Assembly (NCBI RefSeq): GCF_014193375.1
Contig: NZ_JACHZF010000005.1
Coordinates: 1-64,000 of the forward strand
From: Halomonas campaniensis
GTDB lineage: Bacteria > Pseudomonadota > Gammaproteobacteria > Pseudomonadales > Halomonadaceae
DNA length: 64,000 nucleotides
Reading direction: 5' to 3'
The notes under the pieces were generated by a model. That model ran no database searches. It was not told the origin of the DNA and saw only the letters and a program-made list of their open reading frames with translations. Below are positions 56,814 to 64,000 of this stretch, in pieces (the stretch's first letter is position 1; every line of letters begins with the position of its first letter). Made by a program: the position numbers and the translations under genes.

Positions 56814-57278
56814 TCAGGCCTGTCGTCGGATCGCCTCGATGAGTCGCTCGTGGAGCTCGCGCTGGCTCTCGCTGCGGCGCAGGGCGCTGCGGGTATCGGC
56901 ATCGTTCATGATGCCGGCCACCTGGGCCAGCAGGGCCAGGTGGGCGTCGTCGGCCTCCTCCGGCACCAGCAGCACGAAGACCAGGTCGACGGGCTCGCCG
57001 TCGATGGCATCGAAGTCCACCGGCTCGGCCAGCTTGAGGAAGCCGGCGATCGGGGTCTTGCAGTGGGGGCTCCGGGCATGGGGAATCGCCACCCCGTTGC
57101 CGATGCCGGTGCTGCCCAGCCGCTCACGGCCGATCAGGCGGCTGAAGACTTCCTGGCTGTCGAGGCTGGGGGTGTTCTGGGCGATGAAGGTGCTGAAGAA
57201 CTCCAGCACCCGCTTCTTGCTTCCCCCGGGCACACCGAACAGGGTGCGCTCGGGGGGCAGGATGGTTTCCAGTGTCAT
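56814..57278 (-). CDS. ptsN: Nitrogen PTS EIIA component PtsN
   Basis: A 154-residue EIIA(Ntr) domain. The phosphorylated His is H67 in GVAIPHARSPHC. Phosphorylation by PtsP through NPr controls potassium transport, sigma factor choice and nitrogen responses in relatives. Length is normal (163 in E. coli). It lies 6 bases after hpf. Confidence 0.96.
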   Translation of the reverse strand: MTLETILPPERTLFGVPGGSKKRVLEFFSTFIAQNTPSLDSQEVFSRLIGRERLGSTGIGNGVAIPHARSPHCKTPIAGFLKLAEPVDFDAIDGEPVDLVFVLLVPEEADDAHLALLAQVAGIMNDADTRSALRRSESQRELHERLIEAIRRQA

Positions 57279-57284
57279 GGTGAA

Positions 57285-57593
57285 TCAGCGGGCGCCGGCG
57301 CCCTGGGCGCGGGCCTGGGCCTTCTCCTTGTGCTTGACCAGCTGGCGGTCCACCTTGTCGGCCAGGGCATCGATGGCGGCGTACATGTCGCCGTCCTGGG
57401 CTTCGGCATGCAGATCGGCACCGGCGGCGTGCAGGGTGCAGGCGGCGAGCTGGCGCTCCTTCTCCACGGACAGGGTCACCTGGACATTGGTGATGTTGTC
57501 GTAGTGGCGCTCCACGCGAGCCAGTTTCTCGTTCACATAGCCACGCAGGGCATCGGTCAGTTCCACATGATGGCCGGTGATGTTGACTTGCAT
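57285..57593 (-). CDS. hpf: Ribosome hibernation promoting factor, short form
   Basis: A 102-residue HPF/YfiA-fold protein, MQVNITGHHVELTDALRGYV at the start, with a basic C-terminal helix (KHKEKAQARAQG). It binds the 30S decoding region and favours 100S dimers in stationary phase. The short length matches the E. coli form that works with RMF. A strong AAGGAG site precedes it. It follows rpoN after the 3'-end duplications. Confidence 0.96.
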   Translation of the reverse strand: MQVNITGHHVELTDALRGYVNEKLARVERHYDNITNVQVTLSVEKERQLAACTLHAAGADLHAEAQDGDMYAAIDALADKVDRQLVKHKEKAQARAQGAGAR

Positions 57594-57624
57594 GACACGC
57601 TCCTTGCTCGTTGGTGGTGATTCG

Positions 57625-57630
57625 ATTGTA
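57625..57630 (-). promoter_or_regulatory. Possible -10 of an hpf promoter
   Basis: On the minus strand TACAAT lies 32 bases upstream of the hpf ATG. No -35 of quality is seen at 16-18 bases, so support is weak. Such a promoter would allow hpf expression apart from rpoN. Confidence 0.35.
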
Positions 57631-57692
57631 ACCCTTTTTCCTGCCTTGCATACCCCCCGCGCCGGCGTCGTCGAGCGGTGCGTTGACGCGGG

Positions 57693-57777
57693 TCAGCGAA
57701 GGCGCTTGCGCTCGCTGGAGGAGGGGATGCCCATGGCCTCGCGGATGACTGTGGAGAGCGCCACGGTGCGCCCGGAT
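57693..57777 (-). pseudogene. Second duplicated rpoN 3' end (copy C)
   Basis: On the minus strand this encodes SGRTVALSTVIREAMGIPSS, then SERKRLR and a TGA at 57693-57695. The part 57703-57744 is identical over 42 bases to the end of rpoN (57869-57910). It is shifted by one base relative to copy B and has no start codon of its own. Copies B and C share a 9-base insertion that rpoN lacks. Confidence 0.85.
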
Positions 57778-57858
57778 TCAACGCAGCCGCTTGCGCTCGC
57801 TGGAAGAGGGGATGCCCATGGCCTCGCGGATGACTCTCGAGAGCGCCACGGTCCGGCT
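57778..57858 (-). pseudogene. First duplicated rpoN 3' end (copy B), in frame with rpoN
   Basis: Directly after the rpoN TAA, the same frame reads SRTVALSRVIREAMGIPSSS then ERKRLR and TGA (57778-57780). Readthrough of the TAA would add 26 residues repeating the RpoN C terminus. It differs from rpoN by one base in the 42-base core (57788-57829), a synonymous Ser change. Confidence 0.85.
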
Positions 57859-59274
57859 TTACCTGAGCCGCTTGCGCTCGCTGGAGGAGGGGATGCCCAT
57901 GGCCTCGCGGTACTTCGCCACGGTCCTGCGCGCCACCTGGATGCCGGCCTCGTCGAGCAGGGCGACCAGCTTGCTGTCGGAGAGCGGCTTGCGCGGGGGC
58001 TCCTCCTGGATCAGCTTGCGGATGCGGGCGCGAATGGCGGTGCTGGAGTGGGCGTCACCCTCGCCGTTGCCGCCGACATGGCTGGAGAAGAAGTACTTCA
58101 GCTCGAACACGCCCCGCGGGGTATGGATGTACTTCTGGGTGGTGACCCGGGAGATGGTCGACTCGTGCATCTCCACCGCCTGGGCGATGTCGGCCAGGAT
58201 CAGCGGCTTCATCGCCTCCTCGCCCTGCTCGAGGAAGTCGAGCTGGCGGGCCATGATCTCGCGGCCGACCCGGAGCAGGGTGTCGTTGCGGCTGGAGAGG
58301 CTCTTGAGCAGCCAGCGCGCCTCCTGCAGGTGGTCCTTGAGGAACTGGTTGTCCTGGCTCTTGTCGGCGCGGCGGATCAGGGCGGCGTAATCGGGCTGGA
58401 TCCGCAGCCGTGGCAGGGCGTCCGGGTTGAGCTCGATCTTCCAGCCGCGGCTGTCATGGCGGGCGACCAGGTCGGGGATCACGTAGTCGCTGTCCACGCT
58501 GGAGAAGGCGCTGCCGGGGCGCGGGTCGAGCGAGCGGACCAGGGCGATCACCGTCTCCAGGTCGTCGTCGTCGAGCCCCAGCCGCCGCTTGAGCAGGCGG
58601 CGGTCGTCGCCGGCCAGGGCCTCGAGGAACTGGCGCACCAGGCGGCGGGCCTGGGGCAGCAGGGGGGTGTCGTCGGGCAGGGTGGCGAGCTGCAGCATCA
58701 GGCATTCGCGCAGGTCGCGGGCGAAGACCCCGGTGGGCTCGAACTGCTGCAGGCGCAACAGCACCTGCTCCACCTCGCGGCTGCGCAGGCCGTCGAGGCC
58801 CTGGCGGCGCAGCCCGTCACGAATCTCGTCGAGGGGCTGGGCCAGGTAGCCGGCGTCGTCCACGGCATCGACCAGGCTCTCGGCGATCTGCTGCTGGCGA
58901 GGCTCGAGGTCGGTCATCGCCAGCTGCCAGGCGAGGTGGCCCCGCAGGCTCTGTCCCTCGGCCTGGCGCTCGAAGTCCGGCCCTTCCCCCCCGCCGGCGG
59001 GGGCGCCCAGGTCCTGGTAGGTGTCCGACCAGTCGCTGTCGGTGGAGAGTTCCGCGGGGATCTCGCTGGACCAGTCATCCTCGGGTGTCTCGGCGACCGC
59101 CTGCTCGCCGAACCCCTCCTCGAGCTCCAGCATCGGGTTGGACTCCATCGCCTGCTGGATCTCCTGGCGCAGGTCCAGGGTGGAGAGCTGCAGCAGGGCG
59201 ATGGCCTGCTGCAGCTGGGGGGTCATGGTCAGCTGGGTGCCGACGCGCAGCTGAAGGGAGGCTTTCATGGCCAT
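57859..59274 (-). CDS. rpoN: RNA polymerase sigma-54 factor
   Basis: A 471-residue sigma-54. Region I is the Gln/Leu-rich LRVGTQLTMTPQLQQAIALLQ; an acidic region II follows (about residues 50-110); the core-binding domain and the HTH that reads the -12 element come next (STISRVTTQKYIHTPRG near residue 380); the RpoN box ARRTVAKYREAMGIP ends the protein. Start is ATG 59274 or the one two codons later. Length fits E. coli (477). A perfect sigma-54 promoter lies about 85 bases upstream, and its 3' end is duplicated twice downstream. It heads hpf-ptsN-rapZ-ptsO. Confidence 0.98.
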   Translation of the reverse strand: MAMKASLQLRVGTQLTMTPQLQQAIALLQLSTLDLRQEIQQAMESNPMLELEEGFGEQAVAETPEDDWSSEIPAELSTDSDWSDTYQDLGAPAGGGEGPDFERQAEGQSLRGHLAWQLAMTDLEPRQQQIAESLVDAVDDAGYLAQPLDEIRDGLRRQGLDGLRSREVEQVLLRLQQFEPTGVFARDLRECLMLQLATLPDDTPLLPQARRLVRQFLEALAGDDRRLLKRRLGLDDDDLETVIALVRSLDPRPGSAFSSVDSDYVIPDLVARHDSRGWKIELNPDALPRLRIQPDYAALIRRADKSQDNQFLKDHLQEARWLLKSLSSRNDTLLRVGREIMARQLDFLEQGEEAMKPLILADIAQAVEMHESTISRVTTQKYIHTPRGVFELKYFFSSHVGGNGEGDAHSSTAIRARIRKLIQEEPPRKPLSDSKLVALLDEAGIQVARRTVAKYREAMGIPSSSERKRLR

Positions 59275-59357
59275 CGGTGAGGTCTGCTCTCTTCGCCGGA
59301 AAGCCTCACCCTAGTCCGCGGCCGGGCCCGATGCAAGCCTCCGGGAGAGGAAAAGGC

Positions 59358-59373
59358 AGCAATAAACGTGCCA
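59358..59373 (-). promoter_or_regulatory. Consensus sigma-54 promoter upstream of rpoN
   Basis: The minus strand reads TGGCACG-TTTA-TTGCT: -24 element at 59367-59373, -12 element at 59358-59362, with exactly 10 bases between the GG and GC pairs. It matches the published TGGCACGNNNNTTGCW consensus at every fixed position. It points to rpoN, with a predicted start near 59347. The 164-base gap between lptB and rpoN otherwise holds an AT-rich patch (59396-59424). Confidence 0.75.
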
Positions 59374-59438
59374 TGCGCAATCCTCATGCCGTCGCGATAT
59401 AACGACATTTACATCAGCAACTTGTGGAAGATTTCGGC

Positions 59439-60164
<726 letters not shown>

Positions 60165-60173
60165 GGGGTCGCC

Positions 60174-60680
60174 TTACTGCTCGGGCTGGAGGGTCATGCG
60201 GATGCGCTGGCGTCCCTCGACGCCCTCGCCCTCGGCGCGGGCCTGGACCACGCGGCGGTCGAGGAAGTACTCGAGGTAGCCGCCGTCGAAGGTGTCGCCG
60301 CCCTGGTGCAGCTCGGCCCGGTCGATCAGCTCCACCCGGCGTTCGGCCACGTGGTAGATGATGGTGCGGCCCCAGCCCCGGACCACCGGCTCGGCCGGGT
60401 CGGGCTGCTGCTCGATATAGGCGCGCTCGCCGGTGGCGATGGCGCGGGAGAGCTCGCCGGCGGCGTTGCGGCGGATCTCCACCCGGTTGCCGGTGAGCTG
60501 CATGCTGCCCTGGCGGATGTCCACGTCGCCGGTGTAGACGGCGGTGCCGGCGCGGTCGTCCAGGTCGAGGCGGTCGGCCTCCACCTCGATGGGCGCGGAG
60601 GCATCTCCCTGCTGCGCCAGGGCCGGGGCGGTGGCCAGCGGCAGCAGCAGGCAGAGCAGCAGGGCGAAGGGGGGCTTCAT
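60174..60680 (-). CDS. lptA: Periplasmic LPS-bridge protein LptA
   Basis: A 168-residue periplasmic protein with a signal peptide ending ALAQ (about residue 22) and the OstA-like beta-jellyroll (IEVEADRLDLDDRAGTAVYT, GDVDIRQGSMQLTGNRVEI). It polymerises between LptC and LptD to carry LPS. Length is close to E. coli LptA (185). Its ATG overlaps the lptC end by 4 bases. Confidence 0.95.
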   Translation of the reverse strand: MKPPFALLLCLLLPLATAPALAQQGDASAPIEVEADRLDLDDRAGTAVYTGDVDIRQGSMQLTGNRVEIRRNAAGELSRAIATGERAYIEQQPDPAEPVVRGWGRTIIYHVAERRVELIDRAELHQGGDTFDGGYLEYFLDRRVVQARAEGEGVEGRQRIRMTLQPEQ

Positions 60681-61267
60681 GGCGGGGACTCCTCTCGGGT
60701 CTCGGGCGGATGGTGGCCGCGCACATTGTCGGTCAGCCGCGCCCGGTTGTCATGGATCCAGGCATCGAAGCGGTCGCCGCTCATGCGCTGGGGGGGCTGG
60801 CGCAGCAGGGCCGGGGTGTCGCTCCAGGCGTGGCCGGTATCGGCGTCGAAGTGCAGGACCTCGGTGTCGAGCTGCCAGCGCTCCTCGGGGGCGTGGAGCC
60901 GGGCGTCGCCGGAGAGCGTCAGCGGGTTGCCGCCGGGCCCCAGCACGCCGCTGTCGGCCTGGGCATACCAGACCCGGCCGGCGGTGTCGTGGAGCCGGGC
61001 GTCGGGGGTCTGCAGGCGCGTCACGTCGTCGTGGGGGGTATGCACCAGGCGTGGCGTGTCGAGGCGCTGGTGGGCCCGGCCCTCGGCGTCGAAGCGGGTC
61101 AGGCGGGCGCCCTCGAGGTAGTAGTCGGGCTCGCCCGCCTCGTCCCGGGGGACCGCCCCGTACTCCGGCCCGCCGCGCGGGTCGAGCAGGACGAGGGCAC
61201 CGCCCAGGGCCAGCAGGATCAGCAGCAGCCAGACCCGGAAGGAGGGACGGGGCAGGGACCACGCCAT
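60677..61267 (-). CDS. lptC: LPS export protein LptC
   Basis: A 196-residue bitopic protein: one N-terminal membrane helix (VWLLLILLALGGALVLLD) and a periplasmic jellyroll with EPDYYLEGARLTRFDAEGRA and ALLRQPPQRMSGDRF. It accepts LPS from LptBFG and gives it to LptA. Length matches E. coli LptC (191). It lies 4 bases after kdsC. Confidence 0.94.
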   Translation of the reverse strand: MAWSLPRPSFRVWLLLILLALGGALVLLDPRGGPEYGAVPRDEAGEPDYYLEGARLTRFDAEGRAHQRLDTPRLVHTPHDDVTRLQTPDARLHDTAGRVWYAQADSGVLGPGGNPLTLSGDARLHAPEERWQLDTEVLHFDADTGHAWSDTPALLRQPPQRMSGDRFDAWIHDNRARLTDNVRGHHPPETREESPP

Positions 61268-61271
61268 GGGC

Positions 61272-61829
61272 TCAGTTGACCCCGTGGAGGTAGGTGTCGA
61301 GCACCGCGTCCCAGTGGCCCTGGGCCCTCAGCAGGGTGTCACAGATCTCGCGCACGGCGCCGTGGCCGCCGGCCCGTTCGGTCACCCAGTCGGCATGCTT
61401 CTGGATGTAGTCCGGGGCGGAGGGGACGCTGATGCCGATCCCGGCGCGCCGGATGGCGCCCACATCGGGCATGTCGTCGCCGCAGTAGGCCGCCTGGTCG
61501 AACTCGAGGCCGAGTCGGGTGCAGAGGTCGCGCAGCACCGGCAGCTTCTTCTCCACGCCCTGGAAGACGTGCTTGATGCCCAGGGCAGCGGCCCGCCGGC
61601 TCACCGTGGGGGAATCCCGGCCGGTGATCAGCGCCACCTCGATGCCGGCCCGCTTGAGCAGCTTGAGGCCGTGGCCGTCCATGACGTTGAAGGCCTTGAT
61701 CTCGATGCCGTCGGCCTGGAAGTAGAGCTGGCCGTCGGTGAGGACGCCGTCCACGTCCAGGGCCAGCAGGCGGATCCGGCGCAGCCGGTCGACCAGGCGG
61801 GGGTCTTGCAGGGGAGAAACGTGGGTCAT
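61272..61829 (-). CDS. kdsC: KDO-8-phosphate phosphatase
   Basis: A 185-residue HAD phosphatase that makes KDO for LPS. The nucleophile and acid are D25 and D27 in LLALDVDGVLTDG; ALITGRDS and GDDMPDVGAIRRAG complete the HAD site. ATG 61829 has GGAG upstream and the family length (188); the frame to 61922 overlaps kdsD and is rejected. Confidence 0.96.
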   Translation of the reverse strand: MTHVSPLQDPRLVDRLRRIRLLALDVDGVLTDGQLYFQADGIEIKAFNVMDGHGLKLLKRAGIEVALITGRDSPTVSRRAAALGIKHVFQGVEKKLPVLRDLCTRLGLEFDQAAYCGDDMPDVGAIRRAGIGISVPSAPDYIQKHADWVTERAGGHGAVREICDTLLRAQGHWDAVLDTYLHGVN

Positions 61830-61857
61830 GGGGACTCCGGGAGGGTGGGGGATGGCA

Positions 61858-62853
61858 TCAGATGACGCCGCTGGCCAGCAGGTCGTGCATGTGCAGGGCG
61901 CCGATCGGGCGGCCCTGGTCATCGACCACGGCCAGCGCCGAGATGCGGTGGTCTTCCATCAGGCGCACGGCCTCGGCGGCGAGCATCTCCGGGTGAGCGC
62001 GCTTGCCGGGGACGGTCATCACCTCGTCCACGGTCAGGGCGCCGAGGTCGCGGTGCTGGTCGAGGGTGCGGCGCAGGTCGCCGTCGGTGTAGACGCCGAC
62101 CAGGCGGCCCGTGTCATCGACCACGCAGGTGAAGCCGAGCCCCTGGCGGGTGATCTCCAGCAGGGCGTCGCGCAGCGGGCTGCCCAGGGGCACCCGGGGC
62201 AGGCGGCTGCCCTGGTGCATCAGGTCGGCCACGCGCAGCAGCAGCCGCTTGCCCAGGCTGCCGCCCGGGTGGGAGCGGGCGAAGTCCTCGGCGGTGAAGC
62301 CGCGGGACTCCAGCAGTGCCACGGCCAGGGCGTCGCCCAGCGCCAGGGAGGCGGTGGTCGACGAGGTCGGGGCCAGGTCCAGCGGGCAGGCCTCGCGCTC
62401 GACCCCGGCATCCAGGTGGGCCTCGGCATGGCGGGCCAGGGTCGAGGTGGGCCGGCCGGTCATGCTGACCAGCGGCACCCCCATGCGCTTGAGCAGCGGC
62501 AGCAGGGCGGTGACCTCGGCGGTCTCGCCGGAATGGGAGAGGGCCAGCACCACGTCGCCGGGGGTGATCATGCCGAGGTCGCCGTGGCTGGCCTCGCCGG
62601 GATGCACGAAGAAGGCCGGCGTGCCGGTGCTGGCCAGGGTGGCGGCGATCTTGCCGGCGATGTGGCCGGACTTGCCCATGCCGGTGACGACCACCCGGCC
62701 TCGGCAGGCCAGGATCAGCTCGCAGGCACGGTCGAAATCGGCATCGAGGCGCTCGATCAGCGCGGCGATGGCCTGCTGCTCCAGCAGCAGGGTGCGGCGG
62801 GCGCTGTCGCGCAGTGTCGAGGGCGCGGGGCCCGGGGTGGCGTCTTGGGTCAT
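61858..62853 (-). CDS. kdsD: Arabinose-5-phosphate isomerase
   Basis: A 331-residue SIS-CBS protein that converts ribulose 5-phosphate to arabinose 5-phosphate for KDO. The SIS domain has VVVTGMGKSGHIAGKIAATL and ALSHSGETAEV; PTSSTTASLALGDALAVALL follows; two CBS motifs lie in the C-terminal third. ATG 62853 gives the E. coli length (328); a TTG at 62889 in the same frame is less likely. Neither has a strong binding site. Confidence 0.95.
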   Translation of the reverse strand: MTQDATPGPAPSTLRDSARRTLLLEQQAIAALIERLDADFDRACELILACRGRVVVTGMGKSGHIAGKIAATLASTGTPAFFVHPGEASHGDLGMITPGDVVLALSHSGETAEVTALLPLLKRMGVPLVSMTGRPTSTLARHAEAHLDAGVEREACPLDLAPTSSTTASLALGDALAVALLESRGFTAEDFARSHPGGSLGKRLLLRVADLMHQGSRLPRVPLGSPLRDALLEITRQGLGFTCVVDDTGRLVGVYTDGDLRRTLDQHRDLGALTVDEVMTVPGKRAHPEMLAAEAVRLMEDHRISALAVVDDQGRPIGALHMHDLLASGVI

Positions 62854-62923
62854 GGCGATGATTGTTGCCTGTTGCGGGGTTTCACTCAAGCCGAGCGTCG
62901 GAGGAGATCGCGGCCGGCGCCGT

Positions 62924-63880
62924 TCAGCCGCTGATACTGGCCAGGCCGAGCCAGCCCAGGTAGCCGAGGTAGGCGAGCAGCAGCAGCATGCCCGGCAGCC
63001 GGCCCAGGCGGCCGCGGCGGTACCAGAGCAGCAGCATGCCCAGCGCCAGGGTGAGCAGCAGCATCACCGGGTAGTCGCGGCTGGCCGAGGCCGGGTCGGT
63101 GACGCCCGGGGCCAGCAGGCCGGGCACCGGCAGCACGGCGAGCAGGTTGAAGAGGTTGGAGCCGATCACGTTGCCGATGGCGATGTCGTGGTGGCGCTTC
63201 AGGGCGCTGGCCACGCAGGCCGCCAGCTCCGGCAGGCTGGTGCCGATGGCCACCACGCTCAGGCCGATGGCCAGCTCGCTGACCCCGAGCCCGCGGGCCA
63301 GTTCGCTGGCGCCCCAGACCAGGGCGCGGGAGCCGGCCACCATGACCGCCAGGGTGGCCACCAGCCAGAGCAGCGCCCGGGCCAGGCGCATGTCGGGGAT
63401 GGTCCCGACCTCTGCCCCGGCCTCGGGGGCATCGGGGGTGTCGGCACGAAACAGCCACCACAGGCTGAACACCAGCAGCAGGAGCAGGAAGAGGGCGTCG
63501 AAGCGGCCGAGGACGCCGTTGGCCAGGGCGTAGCCGGCCAGGCCCGTGGCACCGAGCAGCAGGGGCAGCTCGCGGCGCACCAGGGAGAAGCGCACCGGGA
63601 TCGGCGCCACCAGCGCGGTGACGCCGAGCACCAGGCCGATATTGGCGATGTTCGAGCCCAGCGCGTTGCCGATGGCCAGGTCGGGGATGCCGTCCAGCGA
63701 GGCCATCACCGAGACCACGATCTCCGGGGCGGAGGTGCCCAGGGCGACGATGGTCATGCCCACCAGCAGGGTGCTCATGCCGGCGCGATGGGCCGTTGCC
63801 GCGGCGGCACCGACGAAGCGCTCGGCGCTCCACAGCAGGGCAACGAGGCCGAGCAGCACGACGATCAGGGGAACCAGCAT
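62924..63880 (-). CDS. yrbG: Calcium/sodium antiporter, CaCA family (YrbG)
   Basis: A 318-residue inner membrane exchanger with about ten helices in two inverted halves. The alpha repeats carry the family signatures GTSAPEIVVSV with GNALGSNIANIGLV, and GTSLPELAACV with [22 protein letters not shown] precedes the ATG. It is first in the yrbG-kdsD-kdsC-lptC-lptA-lptB row, as in E. coli. The 120 bases upstream to the window edge hold no gene I can support. Confidence 0.96.
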   Translation of the reverse strand: MLVPLIVVLLGLVALLWSAERFVGAAAATAHRAGMSTLLVGMTIVALGTSAPEIVVSVMASLDGIPDLAIGNALGSNIANIGLVLGVTALVAPIPVRFSLVRRELPLLLGATGLAGYALANGVLGRFDALFLLLLLVFSLWWLFRADTPDAPEAGAEVGTIPDMRLARALLWLVATLAVMVAGSRALVWGASELARGLGVSELAIGLSVVAIGTSLPELAACVASALKRHHDIAIGNVIGSNLFNLLAVLPVPGLLAPGVTDPASASRDYPVMLLLTLALGMLLLWYRRGRLGRLPGMLLLLAYLGYLGWLGLASISG

Positions 63881-64000
63881 GGAGGGACCCTTCCTTGGTC
63901 GCGGGAAAGGGCGCCCATTAAACGGCCTGGGGGCGGCCGGTGCAAGCGGCAGGCTGCGTGGAGGTGGCGTTGCCGAGCCCGGTTAGGATACGATGTTCGA

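Noticed and set aside
63969..64000. Start of a divergent mlaF-type gene at the right edge
   Set aside because: Position would suit it and an ATG is at 63993, but only eight bases remain and no good ribosome binding site is present.

Overview
The window is a contiguous piece of a high-GC gammaproteobacterial chromosome. Protein content and gene order (kdsD-kdsC-lptC-lptA-lptB-rpoN-hpf-ptsN-rapZ-ptsO; gatCAB/mreBCD-maf-rng-yhdP-tldD; prs-ispE-lolB/hemA-prfA-prmC) match the Pseudomonas/Halomonas part of the class. The choline-to-betaine genes and strongly acidic proteins suggest a halophile such as Halomonas; this is inference from memory, not from a search. I saw no transposase, phage, plasmid or CRISPR genes. 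Nearly all DNA is coding and most of it is housekeeping.

Layout: 0.2-5.2 kb holds betA-betB-betI on the minus strand, divergent from a choline-type periplasmic binding protein, with a BetI-type palindrome between them. 5.2-9.6 kb holds tRNA-Met, three tRNA-Asn genes, prc and an M18 aminopeptidase, closed by a second identical tRNA-Met in the opposite orientation. 9.7-16.6 kb (minus) holds ychF, pth, rplY, prs, ispE, lolB and a TPR lipoprotein. 16.8-22.5 kb (plus) holds hemA, prfA, prmC, lrp, moeB and a LysR regulator. 22.6-40 kb is a polyamine island: three PuuB-type oxidases, two PuuA-type glutamylpolyamine synthetases, the PotFGHI importer, PuuD, a SpuC-type transaminase, a PuuC-type aldehyde dehydrogenase and a PuuR-type repressor, with a glycine-zipper protein, a glycine-rich exported protein and a DUF6435 small protein among them. 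40-43.3 kb is gatCAB (minus). 43.5-53.4 kb is mreBCD-maf-rng-yhdP-tldD (plus). 53.5-55.5 kb is yjgA and pmbA. 55.6-63.9 kb (minus) is the rpoN/Npr and LPS-transport block ending in a CaCA antiporter. The last 120 bases (63881-64000) show no gene that I can support.

How it fits together: choline is oxidised to betaine by BetA and BetB under BetI control. Putrescine-like amines imported by PotFGHI can be glutamylated (PuuA), oxidised (PuuB, PuuC) and hydrolysed (PuuD) to GABA, or transaminated (SpuC) and oxidised directly. MreBCD sets cell shape; LptABC and KdsCD supply and move LPS; RpoN with PtsN, Npr and RapZ forms the nitrogen-PTS locus.

Most notable signals: (1) the last part of rpoN, encoding its C-terminal tail, is repeated twice more in tandem just downstream, and all differences in the shared tail are synonymous, like scars of an element that integrates at a gene 3' end; (2) a perfect -24/-12 sigma-54 consensus lies directly upstream of rpoN itself; (3) mreC appears to start at an AUC codon; (4) inverted repeats sit on candidate promoters in the polyamine island.
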